Part shown: one piece after another, positions 27,109 through 37,383 of the stretch
Numbering within the stretch: position 1 is the first letter of the stretch
Layout of the letters: every line of letters starts with the position of its first letter
Source: Erwinia endophytica
GTDB lineage: Bacteria; Pseudomonadota; Gammaproteobacteria; Enterobacterales; Enterobacteriaceae
DNA: 64,000 nucleotides
Direction: 5' to 3'
Assembly (NCBI RefSeq): GCF_009295515.1
Contig: NZ_RQVV01000003.1
Span: forward strand, 62,001-126,000
Notes under the pieces: generated by a model
Database searches by the model: none
What the model was told of the DNA's origin: nothing
What the model saw: only the letters and a program-made list of their open reading frames with translations
Program-made: the position numbers and the translations under genes

Positions 27109-29464
27109 CCGTCCGGTGGTAGCGGAAGAGGTGATCGCCAAACAATATCAGGCTGGTATACAGAGCGGCCCGGGGAAAAGTCACAAACATGAAAGTGCGG
27201 AGAAGCATGTTTCCGGTGAGGCGGTCTACATTGATGATCGGCTGGAACTGCCAGGAATGTTGCACCTTTGCCCACGGTTGAGTGAGCATGCGCATGCCCG
27301 TATTCGCAGTATCAATGTGGCACCTTGCTATGCCATTCCTGGCGTGGTTAAGGTGCTGACCTGGCAGTCGGTACCAGGAGAACTGGATATTGGTCCACTG
27401 GAGCCGGGGGACCCGCTGATGGCGAAAGACGTAGTGAATTATGCCGGACAGATGGTGCTGGTGGTTGCCGCCGAAACCCCGCAGGCCGCCCGCCTTGCCG
27501 CAGAGGCCGCGGTGATTGAATACGAGGTGTTGACGCCGATTCTCGATGTTAAAGACGCGCTGGAAAAGCAGAGTTTTGTGCAGCAGCCGCATGTTCATCA
27601 ACGCGGCAATGCCGATGAAGCTCTGACGCGGGCTGCCCACCGGTTGCAAGGGGCGTTCCACATTGGGGGACAGGAGCATTTCTATCTGGAAACTCAGGTG
27701 GCATTGGTTATCCCTGGCGAAGATCAGTCGCTGCAGGTATTTTCCTCCACCCAGAATCCGACAGAAGTCCAGAAACTGGTGGCCTCCGTTATGGGGATAA
27801 CCATGAACAAAGTCACCATTGATATGCGGCGCATGGGCGGCGGTTTTGGCGGAAAAGAGACGCAAGCCGCCGGGATTGCCTGCCTGTGTGCCGTCGCGGC
27901 ACAGATGACTAACCGTCCGGCAAAGATGCGCCTCTCTCGCCGGGATGATATGCGGATCACTGGCAAGCGCCATCCGTTTTATGTCCGTTATGATGTGGGG
28001 GTCGATCAGCAGGGGCGCTTCTGCGGTGTGAAGATCGATCTGGCGGGAAATTGTGGTTACTCGTTGGATCTTTCTGGTTCGATTGTTGACCGGGCGATGT
28101 TTCACGCGGATAACGCCTATTACCTCGGCGATGCGACGATTACCGGCTATCGTTGCCGGACCAATATCGCGTCTAACACCGCGTATCGCGGTTTCGGCGG
28201 CCCGCAGGGCATGGTGGCGATTGAACAAATCATCGAACATATCGCCAGGCATTTGCAGCTCGATCCTCTGGAGGTACGCAAACGTAATTACTATGGCAAA
28301 GAGAGCCGTAATATCACCCATTACTATCAGCAGGTAGAAGATAACCTGCTGGATGAAATGACCGCCGAATTGGAGAAAAGCAGTGAATATGCCGCCCGAC
28401 GACAAGAGATTCGCACCTTTAACCAGCGCAATTCTTATCTCAAGCGAGGTCTGGCCCTTACACCGGTGAAGTTTGGTATTTCTTTTACGTCCAGTTTTCT
28501 TAATCAGGCGGGGGCGCTGCTGCTGATATATACCGATGGTACGGTGCAGTTAAATCATGGCGGTACGGAGATGGGGCAAGGGCTGCATACCAAAGTGGCT
28601 CAGGTGGTGGCGGACGTGTTGCAAATCGAGGTGGATCAGATTCAGATTACCGCGACGGATACCGGAAAAGTTCCGAACACCTCACCGACAGCGGCCTCCA
28701 GCGGCGCTGATCTTAATGGTAAAGCGGCGCAGAATGCCGCGGAAATTCTGCGGGACAGGCTGACAGCAATGCTTTGTCGATTACACCATTGTACGCCGGC
28801 AGAGGTGAGCTTCAGCAATGGCGTCGTCAAAGTGCAGGCGCGGTATTTTACCTTCCCGGAGGTGGCACAAATGGCCTGGCTGAATCAGGTTCCGCTCTCG
28901 GCCACCGGATACTATAAAGTACCGGGGATCCATTACGATCGGCAGGCCGGGCGGGGAACCCCATTTTATTACTATGCCTATGGCGCGGCGTGTGCAGAAG
29001 TCATTATCGATACCCTGACGGGGGAATATCGTCTGCTGCGGACGGATATTTTGCATGATGTGGGCGCCTCGCTTAATCCAGCCATTGATATCGGCCAGGT
29101 TGAAGGGGGCTTTGTTCAAGGGGTTGGCTGGTTAACCAGTGAGGAACTGGTGTGGAATGCGCAGGGGCGTTTAATGACCGATGGTCCCGCCGGTTACAAA
29201 ATTCCGGCCATTGGTGATGTGCCGACGGATTTAAACGTCAGGCTGGTTGAGAACCGTAAAAACCCGAAAGACACCGTATTCCATTCGAAAGCTGTGGGTG
29301 AGCCGCCGTTTATGCTGGGGATTTCAGTATGGTGCGCATTACAGGACGCCATCTCCAGCATCAGTAATTATCAGCAGCACCCGTTACTTGATGCACCCGC
29401 TACGCCAGAAAGGGTGTTTTGGGGAGCAGCAAAAATGCGGGCAGAGGTGAGTGATGAACGCTGA
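27098..29464 (+). CDS. xdhB: Xanthine dehydrogenase large subunit (molybdopterin)
   Basis: A 788-residue catalytic subunit that oxidises hypoxanthine and xanthine to urate at a molybdopterin centre. Motifs: MGGGFGGKETQA (cofactor site), AYRGFGGPQGM with the substrate Arg/Phe segment, GGTEMGQGLHTK, and the C-terminal AVGEPPFMLG with the catalytic Glu of the family. The ATG at 27098 (MSHNRPVV) is chosen over 27077. It overlaps xdhA at one end and xdhC at the other, which indicates one operon. Confidence 0.95.
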   Translation: MSHNRPVVAEEVIAKQYQAGIQSGPGKSHKHESAEKHVSGEAVYIDDRLELPGMLHLCPRLSEHAHARIRSINVAPCYAIPGVVKVLTWQSVPGELDIGPLEPGDPLMAKDVVNYAGQMVLVVAAETPQAARLAAEAAVIEYEVLTPILDVKDALEKQSFVQQPHVHQRGNADEALTRAAHRLQGAFHIGGQEHFYLETQVALVIPGEDQSLQVFSSTQNPTEVQKLVASVMGITMNKVTIDMRRMGGGFGGKETQAAGIACLCAVAAQMTNRPAKMRLSRRDDMRITGKRHPFYVRYDVGVDQQGRFCGVKIDLAGNCGYSLDLSGSIVDRAMFHADNAYYLGDATITGYRCRTNIASNTAYRGFGGPQGMVAIEQIIEHIARHLQLDPLEVRKRNYYGKESRNITHYYQQVEDNLLDEMTAELEKSSEYAARRQEIRTFNQRNSYLKRGLALTPVKFGISFTSSFLNQAGALLLIYTDGTVQLNHGGTEMGQGLHTKVAQVVADVLQIEVDQIQITATDTGKVPNTSPTAASSGADLNGKAAQNAAEILRDRLTAMLCRLHHCTPAEVSFSNGVVKVQARYFTFPEVAQMAWLNQVPLSATGYYKVPGIHYDRQAGRGTPFYYYAYGAACAEVIIDTLTGEYRLLRTDILHDVGASLNPAIDIGQVEGGFVQGVGWLTSEELVWNAQGRLMTDGPAGYKIPAIGDVPTDLNVRLVENRKNPKDTVFHSKAVGEPPFMLGISVWCALQDAISSISNYQQHPLLDAPATPERVFWGAAKMRAEVSDER

Positions 29465-30236
29465 TGAGTGGATTTCGATTCTGGCCGCATTACGGGAAAA
29501 ACGTGAGCCCTGCGTATTGCTGACGGTGCTGGATGAAAAAGGCTCGGTACCACGTGACCGGGGCAGCAAAATGGTGGTAACGAGCGATCAGTCTTTCCTG
29601 ACCATCGGCGGCGGACACCTGGAATTCAACTGTATCGCGACGGCCAGGGAGATGCTGAAAGTGCGCCACAGCCAGCCAAAAACCGAGCATTTCAATCTTG
29701 GCGCCAGGCTGGGACAGTGCTGTGGTGGGGTCACCACCGTGCTGTTTGAGCCACTGTTGCAGCAACAGCCGCACATTGTGGTTTTTGGCGCCGGGCATGT
29801 CGGTCAGGCGTTGGTCAATTTGTTGTCTACGTTACCCTGTCACATATATTGGGTAGATGAACGATCGGAGCAGTTCCACAGCGTGCCGACAGGCGTGACA
29901 GTCTGCTGTCTGGAAGACCCTGCGGAGCAAATCGGCTTGATGCCGCCGCAAAGCTATTATGTGGTGATGACTCACCATCATCCGCGAGATCTGGAATTGT
30001 GCGAGAAAATTTTGCGCCGCGGAGACTACCACTATTTTGGTCTGATCGGCTCCCGGACCAAACGGCAGCGCTTTGAGTACCGCCTTGAAGGGAAAGGGTT
30101 CAGCCGCCAGCGACTGGATACCATGCGTTGCCCGATCGGGTTGCCGGATGTGAAGGGAAAATTACCGGCGGAAATCGCGGTGGCGGTTGCCGGTGAGATC
30201 ATTGCCCATTATAGCCAAAATAATGCAGCGTGTTGA
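29454..30236 (+). CDS. xdhC: Xanthine dehydrogenase accessory protein XdhC
   Basis: A 260-residue molybdenum-cofactor chaperone that binds and sulfurates the cofactor and inserts it into XdhB. N-terminal XdhC/CoxI domain ([37 protein letters not shown]) and C-terminal Rossmann domain ([54 protein letters not shown]). The ATG at 29454 has AGAGG six bases upstream and is preferred to the GTG at 29451. Last gene of the guaD operon. Confidence 0.94.
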   Translation: MNADEWISILAALREKREPCVLLTVLDEKGSVPRDRGSKMVVTSDQSFLTIGGGHLEFNCIATAREMLKVRHSQPKTEHFNLGARLGQCCGGVTTVLFEPLLQQQPHIVVFGAGHVGQALVNLLSTLPCHIYWVDERSEQFHSVPTGVTVCCLEDPAEQIGLMPPQSYYVVMTHHHPRDLELCEKILRRGDYHYFGLIGSRTKRQRFEYRLEGKGFSRQRLDTMRCPIGLPDVKGKLPAEIAVAVAGEIIAHYSQNNAAC

Positions 30237-30336
30237 CGGTTGTAAGGTTTCACTGATTGATTTGATATGTTTAAGAAATTGGTTCGGGGGCCTGTTTTTG
30301 ATTAGTTTATCTTCCAAAACCAACGGAGGAAAAACC

Positions 30337-30900
30337 ATGTCCCTGATTAACACTAAGATTAAGCCATTCAAAAACCAGGCTTTTAAAGATGGTCAATTCA
30401 TCGAAGTAACCGAAAAAGATACTGAAGGCCGCTGGAGTGTTTTCTTCTTCTATCCGGCTGACTTTACCTTCGTGTGCCCAACCGAATTAGGTGATGTGGC
30501 CGATCACTACGAGGAATTTCAGAAGCTGGGCGTCGATATCTACTCTGTTTCTACCGATACCCATTTCACCCACAAAGCGTGGCATAGCAGCTCTGAAACT
30601 ATCGCCAAAATAAAATACGCGATGATCGGCGATCCAACCGGTACGCTGACCCGCAACTTCGACAACCTGCGTGAAGACGAAGGTCTGGCTGATCGCGGTA
30701 CTTTCATCGTTGACCCTCAGGGGATTATCCAGGCGATTGAAGTGACGGCAGAAGGCATCGGCCGTGACGCCTCCGACCTGCTGCGTAAAGTGAAAGCCGC
30801 GCAGTATGTGGCATCGCATCCTGGCGAAGTTTGCCCGGCAAAATGGAAAGAAGGCGACGCTACCCTGGCCCCCTCTCTGGACCTGGTCGGTAAAATCTAA
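30337..30900 (+). CDS. ahpC: Alkyl hydroperoxide reductase peroxiredoxin subunit
   Basis: A 187-residue typical 2-Cys peroxiredoxin. The peroxidatic cysteine is C47 in DFTFVCPTE and the resolving cysteine C166 is in GEVCPAKW, at the E. coli positions. It reduces H2O2, organic peroxides and peroxynitrite, and AhpF recycles it. Start: ATG at 30337 with GGAGG upstream; the longer open frame to 30187 is not the gene. It lies 100 bp after xdhC, so it probably has its own promoter (OxyR control is expected from the family but no site was identified by eye). Confidence 0.97.
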   Translation: MSLINTKIKPFKNQAFKDGQFIEVTEKDTEGRWSVFFFYPADFTFVCPTELGDVADHYEEFQKLGVDIYSVSTDTHFTHKAWHSSSETIAKIKYAMIGDPTGTLTRNFDNLREDEGLADRGTFIVDPQGIIQAIEVTAEGIGRDASDLLRKVKAAQYVASHPGEVCPAKWKEGDATLAPSLDLVGKI

Positions 30901-30930
30901 GCTTGTATCACATTTTCAGTACAACATTCA

Positions 30931-30955
30931 CGGATGCGCTGCATCCGTTTTTTTT
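30931..30955 (+). terminator. Terminator/attenuator between ahpC and ahpF
   Basis: CGGATGC / GCATCCG stem, 3-nt loop, then eight T residues. Placed between two genes of one operon, it would make ahpC more abundant than ahpF. Confidence 0.85.
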
Positions 30956-30968
30956 CCGGGAGTAGCTT

Positions 30969-32525
30969 ATGCTCGACAATAATATGAAAACCCAGTTACA
31001 GGCTTATCTGGAAAAACTCACTAAGCCGGTTGAACTGATTGCGACACTGGACGATAGCAAAGCGTCGGCTGAGATCCGTGAATTGTTGTTGCAGATAGCG
31101 GATCTGTCACCAAAAGTCAGCTACAGCGAACAAAATGATCGTCAGGTGCGCAAACCTTCTTTCCTGATAACCAATCCCGGCTCAGAGCAGGGACCGCGTT
31201 TTGCTGGTTCGCCGCTGGGTCATGAATTTACCTCACTGGTGCTGGCTTTGTTGCAGAGCGGTGGGCACCCCGCAAAAGAGGCGCAGGAACTGCTGGCGCA
31301 GGTAAGCGCTCTGCAAGGGGCGTTCCATTTTGAAACCTATTATTCGCTTTCCTGCCATAACTGCCCGGATGTCGTTCAGGCACTCAATCTGATGGCTATC
31401 CTTAATCCTGGCGTGAAGCACACCGCAATTGACGGGGCGCTATTCCAGAACGAGATCAACGAACGCAATATCATGGGGGTTCCGGCGGTGTTCCTCAATG
31501 GTAAGGCGTTTGCTCAGGGACGTCTGACGTTGGCGGAAATCGTCAGCAAGATAGATGTGAATGCTGATAAGCGCGCGGCTGAGGAACTGAGTGCGCGTGA
31601 TGCTTATGATGTGCTGGTTATCGGCAGTGGTCCGGCAGGCGCGTCTGCCGCTATTTACTCGGCACGTAAAGGGATCCGTACGGGTTTGATGGGTGAACGA
31701 TTTGGTGGCCAGATACTGGATACTGTCGATATCGAAAACTACATCTCCGTTCCCAGGACTGAAGGGGCGAAACTGGCCGGCGCGTTGAAAGCACACGTTG
31801 ATGATTACGCTATTGATGTTATTGATACGCAGAGTGCGGCCAAACTGACTCCGGCTATAACTGAAGGCGGCTTGCACCAGATTGAAACCGCGTCCGGCGC
31901 GGTGCTAAAGGCCCGCAGTTTGATCATCGCCACCGGTGCTCGCTGGCGCAACATGAATGTGCCGGGTGAAGAAGAATACCGTACTCGTGGCGTGACCTAT
32001 TGTCCTCACTGTGATGGACCGTTGTTTAAAGGTAAGCGTGTCGCAGTCATTGGCGGCGGTAATTCTGGGGTAGAAGCGGCCATTGATTTAGCCGGTATCG
32101 TGGAACACGTCACGTTGCTGGAATTCGCTGCGGAAATGAAAGCCGATCAGGTATTGCAGAATAAAGTGCGCCAGTTGAGCAATGTCGACATCATCCTTAA
32201 CGCGCAAACCACCGAAGTGAAGGGCGATGGCAGCAGAGTAACGGGCGTTGATTATCTGGATCGCGTTAGCGGTGCCACCCAGCATATTGCGGTTGCCGGC
32301 ATCTTTGTGCAGATTGGCCTGTTACCTAATACCAACTGGCTGGAAGGGGCGATTGAGCGTAACCGTATGGGCGAGATTATCATTGACGCCAAATGTGAAA
32401 CGAGTGTGAAAGGTATCTTCGCGGCGGGTGACTGCACTACGGTTCCTTATAAGCAAATTATCATTGCCAGCGGTGAAGGCGCAAAAGCATCCCTGAGTGC
32501 GTTTGATTATCTGATCCGCTCATAA
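30969..32525 (+). CDS. ahpF: Alkyl hydroperoxide reductase flavoprotein subunit
   Basis: A 518-residue NADH-dependent disulfide reductase for AhpC. The N-terminal tandem thioredoxin-fold domain carries SCHNCPDV (CxxC near residue 130). The thioredoxin-reductase-like part has FAD motif [12 protein letters not shown], the redox pair CPHCDGP and NAD(H) motif [12 protein letters not shown]. It closely resembles E. coli AhpF throughout. Its own Shine-Dalgarno sequence (CGGGAG) follows directly after the ahpC-ahpF hairpin, fitting expression by readthrough. Confidence 0.97.
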   Translation: MLDNNMKTQLQAYLEKLTKPVELIATLDDSKASAEIRELLLQIADLSPKVSYSEQNDRQVRKPSFLITNPGSEQGPRFAGSPLGHEFTSLVLALLQSGGHPAKEAQELLAQVSALQGAFHFETYYSLSCHNCPDVVQALNLMAILNPGVKHTAIDGALFQNEINERNIMGVPAVFLNGKAFAQGRLTLAEIVSKIDVNADKRAAEELSARDAYDVLVIGSGPAGASAAIYSARKGIRTGLMGERFGGQILDTVDIENYISVPRTEGAKLAGALKAHVDDYAIDVIDTQSAAKLTPAITEGGLHQIETASGAVLKARSLIIATGARWRNMNVPGEEEYRTRGVTYCPHCDGPLFKGKRVAVIGGGNSGVEAAIDLAGIVEHVTLLEFAAEMKADQVLQNKVRQLSNVDIILNAQTTEVKGDGSRVTGVDYLDRVSGATQHIAVAGIFVQIGLLPNTNWLEGAIERNRMGEIIIDAKCETSVKGIFAAGDCTTVPYKQIIIASGEGAKASLSAFDYLIRS

Positions 32526-32539
32526 TTATCATCAGTGTT

Positions 32540-32571
32540 GCCGTTTACGCCTGATTTGAGGGGTAAACGGC
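32540..32571 (+). terminator. ahpF terminator
   Basis: GCCGTTTAC / GTAAACGGC stem (9 bp) starting 15 bp after the ahpF stop; a T-rich tract follows a few bases later. Confidence 0.75.
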
Positions 32572-32734
32572 GGCAAAAGTTTATTTAGTTGTTTTTTTTA
32601 CTCAATTTCCCCTGGACATATCTTGATCTAACTCGCTCTGCGAACGGGTGGCATCCGCTCAAGTCGATAAATATTTTCGATTGAAAAGATAAATGAAAAG
32701 TTTATAGTAAAAAAGCTATCGGGAGATTGAATAT

Positions 32735-32983
32735 ATGTTGCGTGATCATATAAATATTGATGTTGAAGATCGTCTTCAGCAGTTACAACGTGTTTCTTTG
32801 CACAATCGAGGCCAGGAAGATATTACCGAATGGGAAATTATTGGAAAAACAGGAGAGCGGAAAGGATCCGTCACGCTATTTGATAAATTGAGCAACCGGC
32901 GTTCATATCGCGTGAGCTACCGGGTTATCCAAAAAGATGCTGAAGGAAAAGTAGTTATTGATCTACTGCTTGATAAGCTCTAA
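32735..32983 (+). CDS. Unrecognised 82-residue protein
   Basis: I do not recognise this protein. It is small, charged and soluble-looking: no signal peptide, no membrane segment, and a C-terminal half rich in beta-type sequence (GSVTLFDKLSNRRSYRVSYRVIQKD). The start has GGGAG ten bases upstream, and an AT-rich stretch with promoter-like TTGAAA...TAGTAA lies before it. It stands alone between ahpF and dcp on the same strand, 118 bp before dcp. The composition is more AT-rich than its neighbours. Confidence 0.6.
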   Translation: MLRDHINIDVEDRLQQLQRVSLHNRGQEDITEWEIIGKTGERKGSVTLFDKLSNRRSYRVSYRVIQKDAEGKVVIDLLLDKL

Positions 32984-33101
32984 TCCCTTATTTACTGTGT
33001 CTCTCTCCTGGTTGACGGAATCCGACATGTCGCCAGGCAGGGGCTGGCTTGCGTCGCTCGCCTTCCTGTGCTGAAGTGTGGCTCAGATAAGGAGATATAA
33101 C

Positions 33102-35147
33102 ATGCCTACCCATCCATTCAGCCAGCCATCTGTTTTGCCTTTTCAGGCGCCGCCGTTCGATAAAATTAGCACAAATGATTACCGCTCCGCACTGGAAGAA
33201 GGAATGCGGCAAAAGCGTGAAGAAGTGCACCGCATAGCTGATAACCCGGACGCGCCAACGTTTGAAAATACTTATCAGGCTCTGGAGCTGTGTGGTCAGA
33301 TGCTGAGGCGTGTCGAAAACGTTTTTAGCGCGATGACGGCGGCCAATTCCAGTGAGGCGTTGCAAGCGCTGGATGAAGAAATGGCCCCGAAACTGACCGG
33401 GCTGGAAGACGATATCATGCTGAATGCCAGACTGTTCGCCCGCCTGAACACAGTCTGGCGGCAACGCGATAGTTTGCCACTGGATGCCGAGTCTCAGCGG
33501 TTGATGGCGATCACCTGGCAGCGTTTTCAGTTGGCCGGGGCCAGCCTGAATGAGCAGCAGAAGGCCCAGTTGAAAATCCTCAACCAACAGGCAGCAAGCC
33601 TGAGCACCCAATTCACCCATCGACTGCTGGCCGCCACTAAATCGGGCGGACTGTCCGTGGACGATCCGGCCGTATTGGCCGGACTGAGCACTGCGGAACT
33701 TGATGCGGCCGCGCAGGCAGCCAGCGAGAAAGGGCTACAGGGGAAATGGCTGCTTGTGTTGCAAAACACGACCCAGCAACCCGCATTGCAGGATCTCTGT
33801 GAGCGTAAAACGCGTGAAACGTTATTCAGCCAGGCCTGGCGGCGGGCGGAAAAAAACGATGATAATGATACCCGTAGTCTGATTGCTCAGCTGGCCAGCG
33901 TACGTGCTCGTCAGGCGCAACTGCTGGGATTTGACAGCTTTGCGCACTGGAATTTGCAGGATCAAATGGCGAAGACGCCACAGGCTGCTCTGTCCTTTAT
34001 GCGGGAAATCGTTCCGGCGGCGACTGCGCGAGCCAGGCGCGAAGCGGCTGATATTCAGCAAATTATCGATGATCAGCAGGGCGGATTCAGGCTTGCGCCA
34101 TGGGACTGGCTGTTTTATGCCGAACAGGTGCGTAAAGCGAAGTACGCGCTGGATGATAGCCAGATCACGCCTTATTTTGAGCTTAACAGCGCGCTGGAAA
34201 ACGGGGTGTTTTATGCCGCCACGCAGTTGTTCGGTATCACTTTTAAATCGCGTTCCGATATCCCGGTCTATCATCCGGAGGTGCGGGTGTATGAGATAAT
34301 CGACCACGATGGCACGCCAATGGCGCTGTTCTATGCCGATTTTTTCAGCCGTGATAACAAAGGCGGCGGAGCCTGGATGGGCAATTTTGTTGGGCAATCG
34401 ACCTTGTTAGGCACCCGGCCGGTTATCTACAACGTCTGTAACTTTAGTAAGCCGCCAGCCGGCCAACCCGCGTTGCTCTCCTGGGATGATGTTATCACGC
34501 TGTTCCATGAATTTGGCCACACGCTGCACGGTCTGTTTGCTGAACAGCGTTACCCCAGCCTGTCTGGCACTGAAACGCCGCGCGATTTTGTTGAATTTCC
34601 TTCTCAGTGCAATGAGCATTGGGCCAGCGATCCGCAGGTCTTTCGAAACTTTGCCCGCCACTATCAAACTGGCGAACCCCTGCCTGCGGCGCTGCACGAG
34701 AAAATCATCAAAGCCAGTAAATTTAACAAAGGTTATGATATGACCGAGCTGCTTGCCGCCGCGCTACTGGATATGCACTGGCACAGTCTGGCGGCAGGTG
34801 AGGCGATGCCGGATGTCGACAGCATCGAGAAAAACGCCTTACAGGCAGAAGGCGTTGACCTGGCTGAAGTGCCGCCGCGTTATCGCTCCAGTTATTTTCA
34901 ACACATCTGGGGAGGCGGCTATGCCTCGGGTTATTACGCCTATCTGTGGACGCAAATGCTGGCCGATGACGGCTTCGAATGGTTCCGCGAACGGGGAGGA
35001 TTGAACCGTGAGAATGGTCAAATTTATCGCGACAGGATCCTGTCACGCGGCAACAGTGAAGATCTGAAAAAATGCTATGCTGACTGGCGCGGTCACGACC
35101 CGGAAATTGAGCCGATGCTGATTAACCGGGGGCTGAAAGAGGCGTGA
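33102..35147 (+). CDS. dcp: Peptidyl-dipeptidase Dcp
   Basis: A 681-residue M3 zinc metallopeptidase, the same length as E. coli Dcp. It removes dipeptides from the C-terminus of peptides. The zinc motif HEFGH starts at residue 469 (ITLFHEFGHTLHGLF), with the third-ligand Glu downstream in SQCNEHW-type context. Start: ATG at 33102 with AAGGAG upstream; the GTG at 33078 is less likely. No signal peptide is seen. Followed by a strong terminator and convergent hpxO. In E. coli it is adjacent to ydfG. Confidence 0.96.
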   Translation: MPTHPFSQPSVLPFQAPPFDKISTNDYRSALEEGMRQKREEVHRIADNPDAPTFENTYQALELCGQMLRRVENVFSAMTAANSSEALQALDEEMAPKLTGLEDDIMLNARLFARLNTVWRQRDSLPLDAESQRLMAITWQRFQLAGASLNEQQKAQLKILNQQAASLSTQFTHRLLAATKSGGLSVDDPAVLAGLSTAELDAAAQAASEKGLQGKWLLVLQNTTQQPALQDLCERKTRETLFSQAWRRAEKNDDNDTRSLIAQLASVRARQAQLLGFDSFAHWNLQDQMAKTPQAALSFMREIVPAATARARREAADIQQIIDDQQGGFRLAPWDWLFYAEQVRKAKYALDDSQITPYFELNSALENGVFYAATQLFGITFKSRSDIPVYHPEVRVYEIIDHDGTPMALFYADFFSRDNKGGGAWMGNFVGQSTLLGTRPVIYNVCNFSKPPAGQPALLSWDDVITLFHEFGHTLHGLFAEQRYPSLSGTETPRDFVEFPSQCNEHWASDPQVFRNFARHYQTGEPLPAALHEKIIKASKFNKGYDMTELLAAALLDMHWHSLAAGEAMPDVDSIEKNALQAEGVDLAEVPPRYRSSYFQHIWGGGYASGYYAYLWTQMLADDGFEWFRERGGLNRENGQIYRDRILSRGNSEDLKKCYADWRGHDPEIEPMLINRGLKEA

Positions 35148-35185
35148 GTCATTGAGCAACGCGACGGAACCCGCGGCAAGGTATC

Positions 35186-35209
35186 ACGGGGGATGACTCC
35201 CCCGTTTTT
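35186..35209 (+). terminator. dcp terminator
   Basis: CGGGGGA / TCCCCCG stem with a TGAC loop followed by TTTTT, in the gap between convergent dcp and hpxO. Confidence 0.9.
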
Positions 35210-35210
35210 A

Positions 35211-36368
35211 TCAGGACAGCGGTCCACCCTGAATGGTGTGGCACATACCATTGATGATGTGTTCACCGGTTTCACTTTTCAGCTCTTCATACCATTGTTC
35301 CGTCACCGCCTTCTCTTTGCCGTGCGTCACGTCGCAGCGCTTACGGGCCTTCAGCACCAGATCTTTAACTCGATCGGCGCGTTTATGCTGGTAACGCAGC
35401 AGGGCGTCTTCAATCCCCAGCGAATTGATCTGTAGCTCGTTCGCCAGCACGACGGCATCTTCCATTGCGGCGCAACCGCCCTGACCGATATCCGGTGTGG
35501 TACTGTGGGCGGCATCGCCCAGTAACGCAACGCGGCCTTTTACCAACTGCGCAAACGGCTCGATGTCGTGGATTTCCACTCGGTTAGTGGTGTCTGGATT
35601 GAGCTGATCAATCAGTCTTTGTACCGGCTCTGCCCAACCGCTGAAGTAGCGTTTCAGATCATTACGCAACGTACTGCGATCTTCCGCCAGTCCGAGTGGC
35701 AGCGGCACATCAAAGAAGAAATAGAAGCGATTACCCGCCACTGGCATCACTGAGACACGCTTGCCCTCGCCAACAAAGGTGGTCCATTGTTGCGCCGGGG
35801 CGATGCTTTCGTCGATCGTCACCAGACCATTCCAGTTCACATAGCCTGCATAACGGCGTTCAGCCGTATAACCCAGCACATAGCGGCGTACGATGGAATG
35901 GGTGCCGTCACAGGCGATCAGCAAATCGCCATGAGCTTTACTGCCGTCCTCGAAGCTGGCGGTGACGCCGTTTTCATTCTGTTCGACCGCCACCAGGCGT
36001 TTACCAAATTGCACTTTTTCACGGCCATAATTATCTATTAGCATCGCCTGCAACTCAGCGCGGGCGACCGGATAAGGACGCTCGCCAGTGGTTGCCACCA
36101 GCGGATCAAGACTAAATTGCGTGAGGGCCTTCCCATGCTGAAAATCGTTGTAGGCCATCGAGCGCATTGTACCGCCGAGTGCGCGAATTTGTTCTTTCAG
36201 ACCAAGAAAGTTGAGGCATTTGACGCCGTTGGGCCAGAGAGAAAGCGCCGCGCCAACCGGTTTGATCTCTTTTATTGCTTCGAAAACCTCTGTGTCGATA
36301 CCAAAACGCTGTAAGGCGATTGCGGTACACATGCCACCCATACCTGATCCGATGATTAGTGCTTTCAT
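35211..36368 (-). CDS. hpxO: FAD-dependent urate hydroxylase
   Basis: A 385-residue flavoprotein monooxygenase matching Klebsiella HpxO, which converts urate to 5-hydroxyisourate using NADH and O2 without producing H2O2. The dinucleotide motif is [15 protein letters not shown] at the N-terminus; [11 protein letters not shown] (mid-chain) and [20 protein letters not shown] (the FAD ribityl motif) follow. It is the next step after XdhABC in purine breakdown, although 5 kb away. The genes for 5-hydroxyisourate hydrolase and OHCU decarboxylase are not in the window. Divergent from an Asp/Glu-racemase-like gene. Confidence 0.92.
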   Translation of the reverse strand: MKALIIGSGMGGMCTAIALQRFGIDTEVFEAIKEIKPVGAALSLWPNGVKCLNFLGLKEQIRALGGTMRSMAYNDFQHGKALTQFSLDPLVATTGERPYPVARAELQAMLIDNYGREKVQFGKRLVAVEQNENGVTASFEDGSKAHGDLLIACDGTHSIVRRYVLGYTAERRYAGYVNWNGLVTIDESIAPAQQWTTFVGEGKRVSVMPVAGNRFYFFFDVPLPLGLAEDRSTLRNDLKRYFSGWAEPVQRLIDQLNPDTTNRVEIHDIEPFAQLVKGRVALLGDAAHSTTPDIGQGGCAAMEDAVVLANELQINSLGIEDALLRYQHKRADRVKDLVLKARKRCDVTHGKEKAVTEQWYEELKSETGEHIINGMCHTIQGGPLS

Positions 36369-36644
36369 TTGTTTCTCCTGTTGGATTTATGAACTATTTC
36401 TCCTGTCGAGCGCATTAACAATGAAGCAATTTCCATACCAGTTTCTTATGAATCAAAAGTGCCATGCTGGTGGGAATTTTGGGATGATGAAACGAGTGTT
36501 TCAAAAAAATGCTGCATCAAGATGGGGCGGTGCACTATTTTGGTTATTGATCAGTGAAACATTTGCAATTTTTGTCGGCGGATAAGTTGGCAAAATCCAG
36601 GGAATTTGTCACAGTGTCAGTATACCCCTGCCGGAGAGACCAGG

Positions 36645-37280
36645 ATGGAGACGATAGCGTGCTTGCATACGACAAAAAGCAGTATTGCGGTGTTTGAAGA
36701 GGCGTTGCGTGCACTGGATTATGACGGTATCCAGTTGCTACATCGTGTGGAAAGCGAATTGCTGGCCGGTGCAATAGAGGGCCAGAAGGTGATGCCTGCC
36801 GTTGCCGCAAGCATCCAACAGATCCTTGTGGAGATGTGCCAGCATGCGGATGCCGTGATTGTTAGCAGCACGACGCTCGGCGAAGTGGCATGGGATGCGA
36901 CGCAGTTCAGCAAGCCGGTGCTGCGGGTTGATGTGTCTCTGGCTAAATTGGCTTCCCGTTATCATGGCCCGATCCTGGTGCTTTGCACCTCGGATGCCAG
37001 TATGGCAATGACCACTCGCCTTTTCAGTGCCTTTATTCCCGCGGAGCGACTCTGTGTTGAGCTGGTTCCGCGTGCCTGGGCCTGGTTCAATAATAACGAT
37101 ATCGCCGGGTATCACCGTGAAATTGCCCGTTACATTCAACAGCGTCCTGAATCTCCTCTGGGCTGTATTGTGCTGGCACAGCTCTCTATGGCGGGGGCGG
37201 AAAAATATATTAACAGTACTCTGGCGGTGCTGACGGGGCCCTCGGTCAGCCTGCAGATGGCAATTGAGGCTATTTACTGA
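36645..37280 (+). CDS. Asp/Glu racemase superfamily protein, catalytic cysteines not conserved
   Basis: A 211-residue protein with the two-domain Asp/Glu/hydantoin racemase layout (METIACLHTTKSSIAVFEEA; HADAVIVSSTTLGEVAWD; GCIVLAQLSMAGAE). In true racemases of this fold a cysteine sits in each half, after the strands that here read VIVSST and IVLAQ. Both positions appear to be replaced (Ser/Thr and Gln), although cysteines occur nearby. Racemisation by the classical two-cysteine mechanism is therefore doubtful. Start: ATG 36645, ahead of which GGAGA is visible. It is divergent from hpxO over 276 bp, so a role in urate or allantoin handling is possible. Confidence 0.75.
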   Translation: METIACLHTTKSSIAVFEEALRALDYDGIQLLHRVESELLAGAIEGQKVMPAVAASIQQILVEMCQHADAVIVSSTTLGEVAWDATQFSKPVLRVDVSLAKLASRYHGPILVLCTSDASMAMTTRLFSAFIPAERLCVELVPRAWAWFNNNDIAGYHREIARYIQQRPESPLGCIVLAQLSMAGAEKYINSTLAVLTGPSVSLQMAIEAIY

Positions 37281-37383
37281 GCGGCAATGGCAATATTAAT
37301 AGTGTTAAAAATACTAGAGTAGAGTAAGAAACCGTTTTAAGGTGTAGGACCAATAAGTTACCCCTACACCTGTGGGAAAAATC

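Noticed and set aside
26978-28405. A 475-residue open frame on the minus strand across xdhA and xdhB
   Set aside because: It is fully antisense to two well-supported genes with intact motifs and has no recognisable domain; a codon-bias shadow.
30187-30336. Upstream extension of the ahpC frame
   Set aside because: AhpC is 187 residues starting at 30337 with a strong GGAGG; the extension overlaps xdhC and has no peroxiredoxin sequence.
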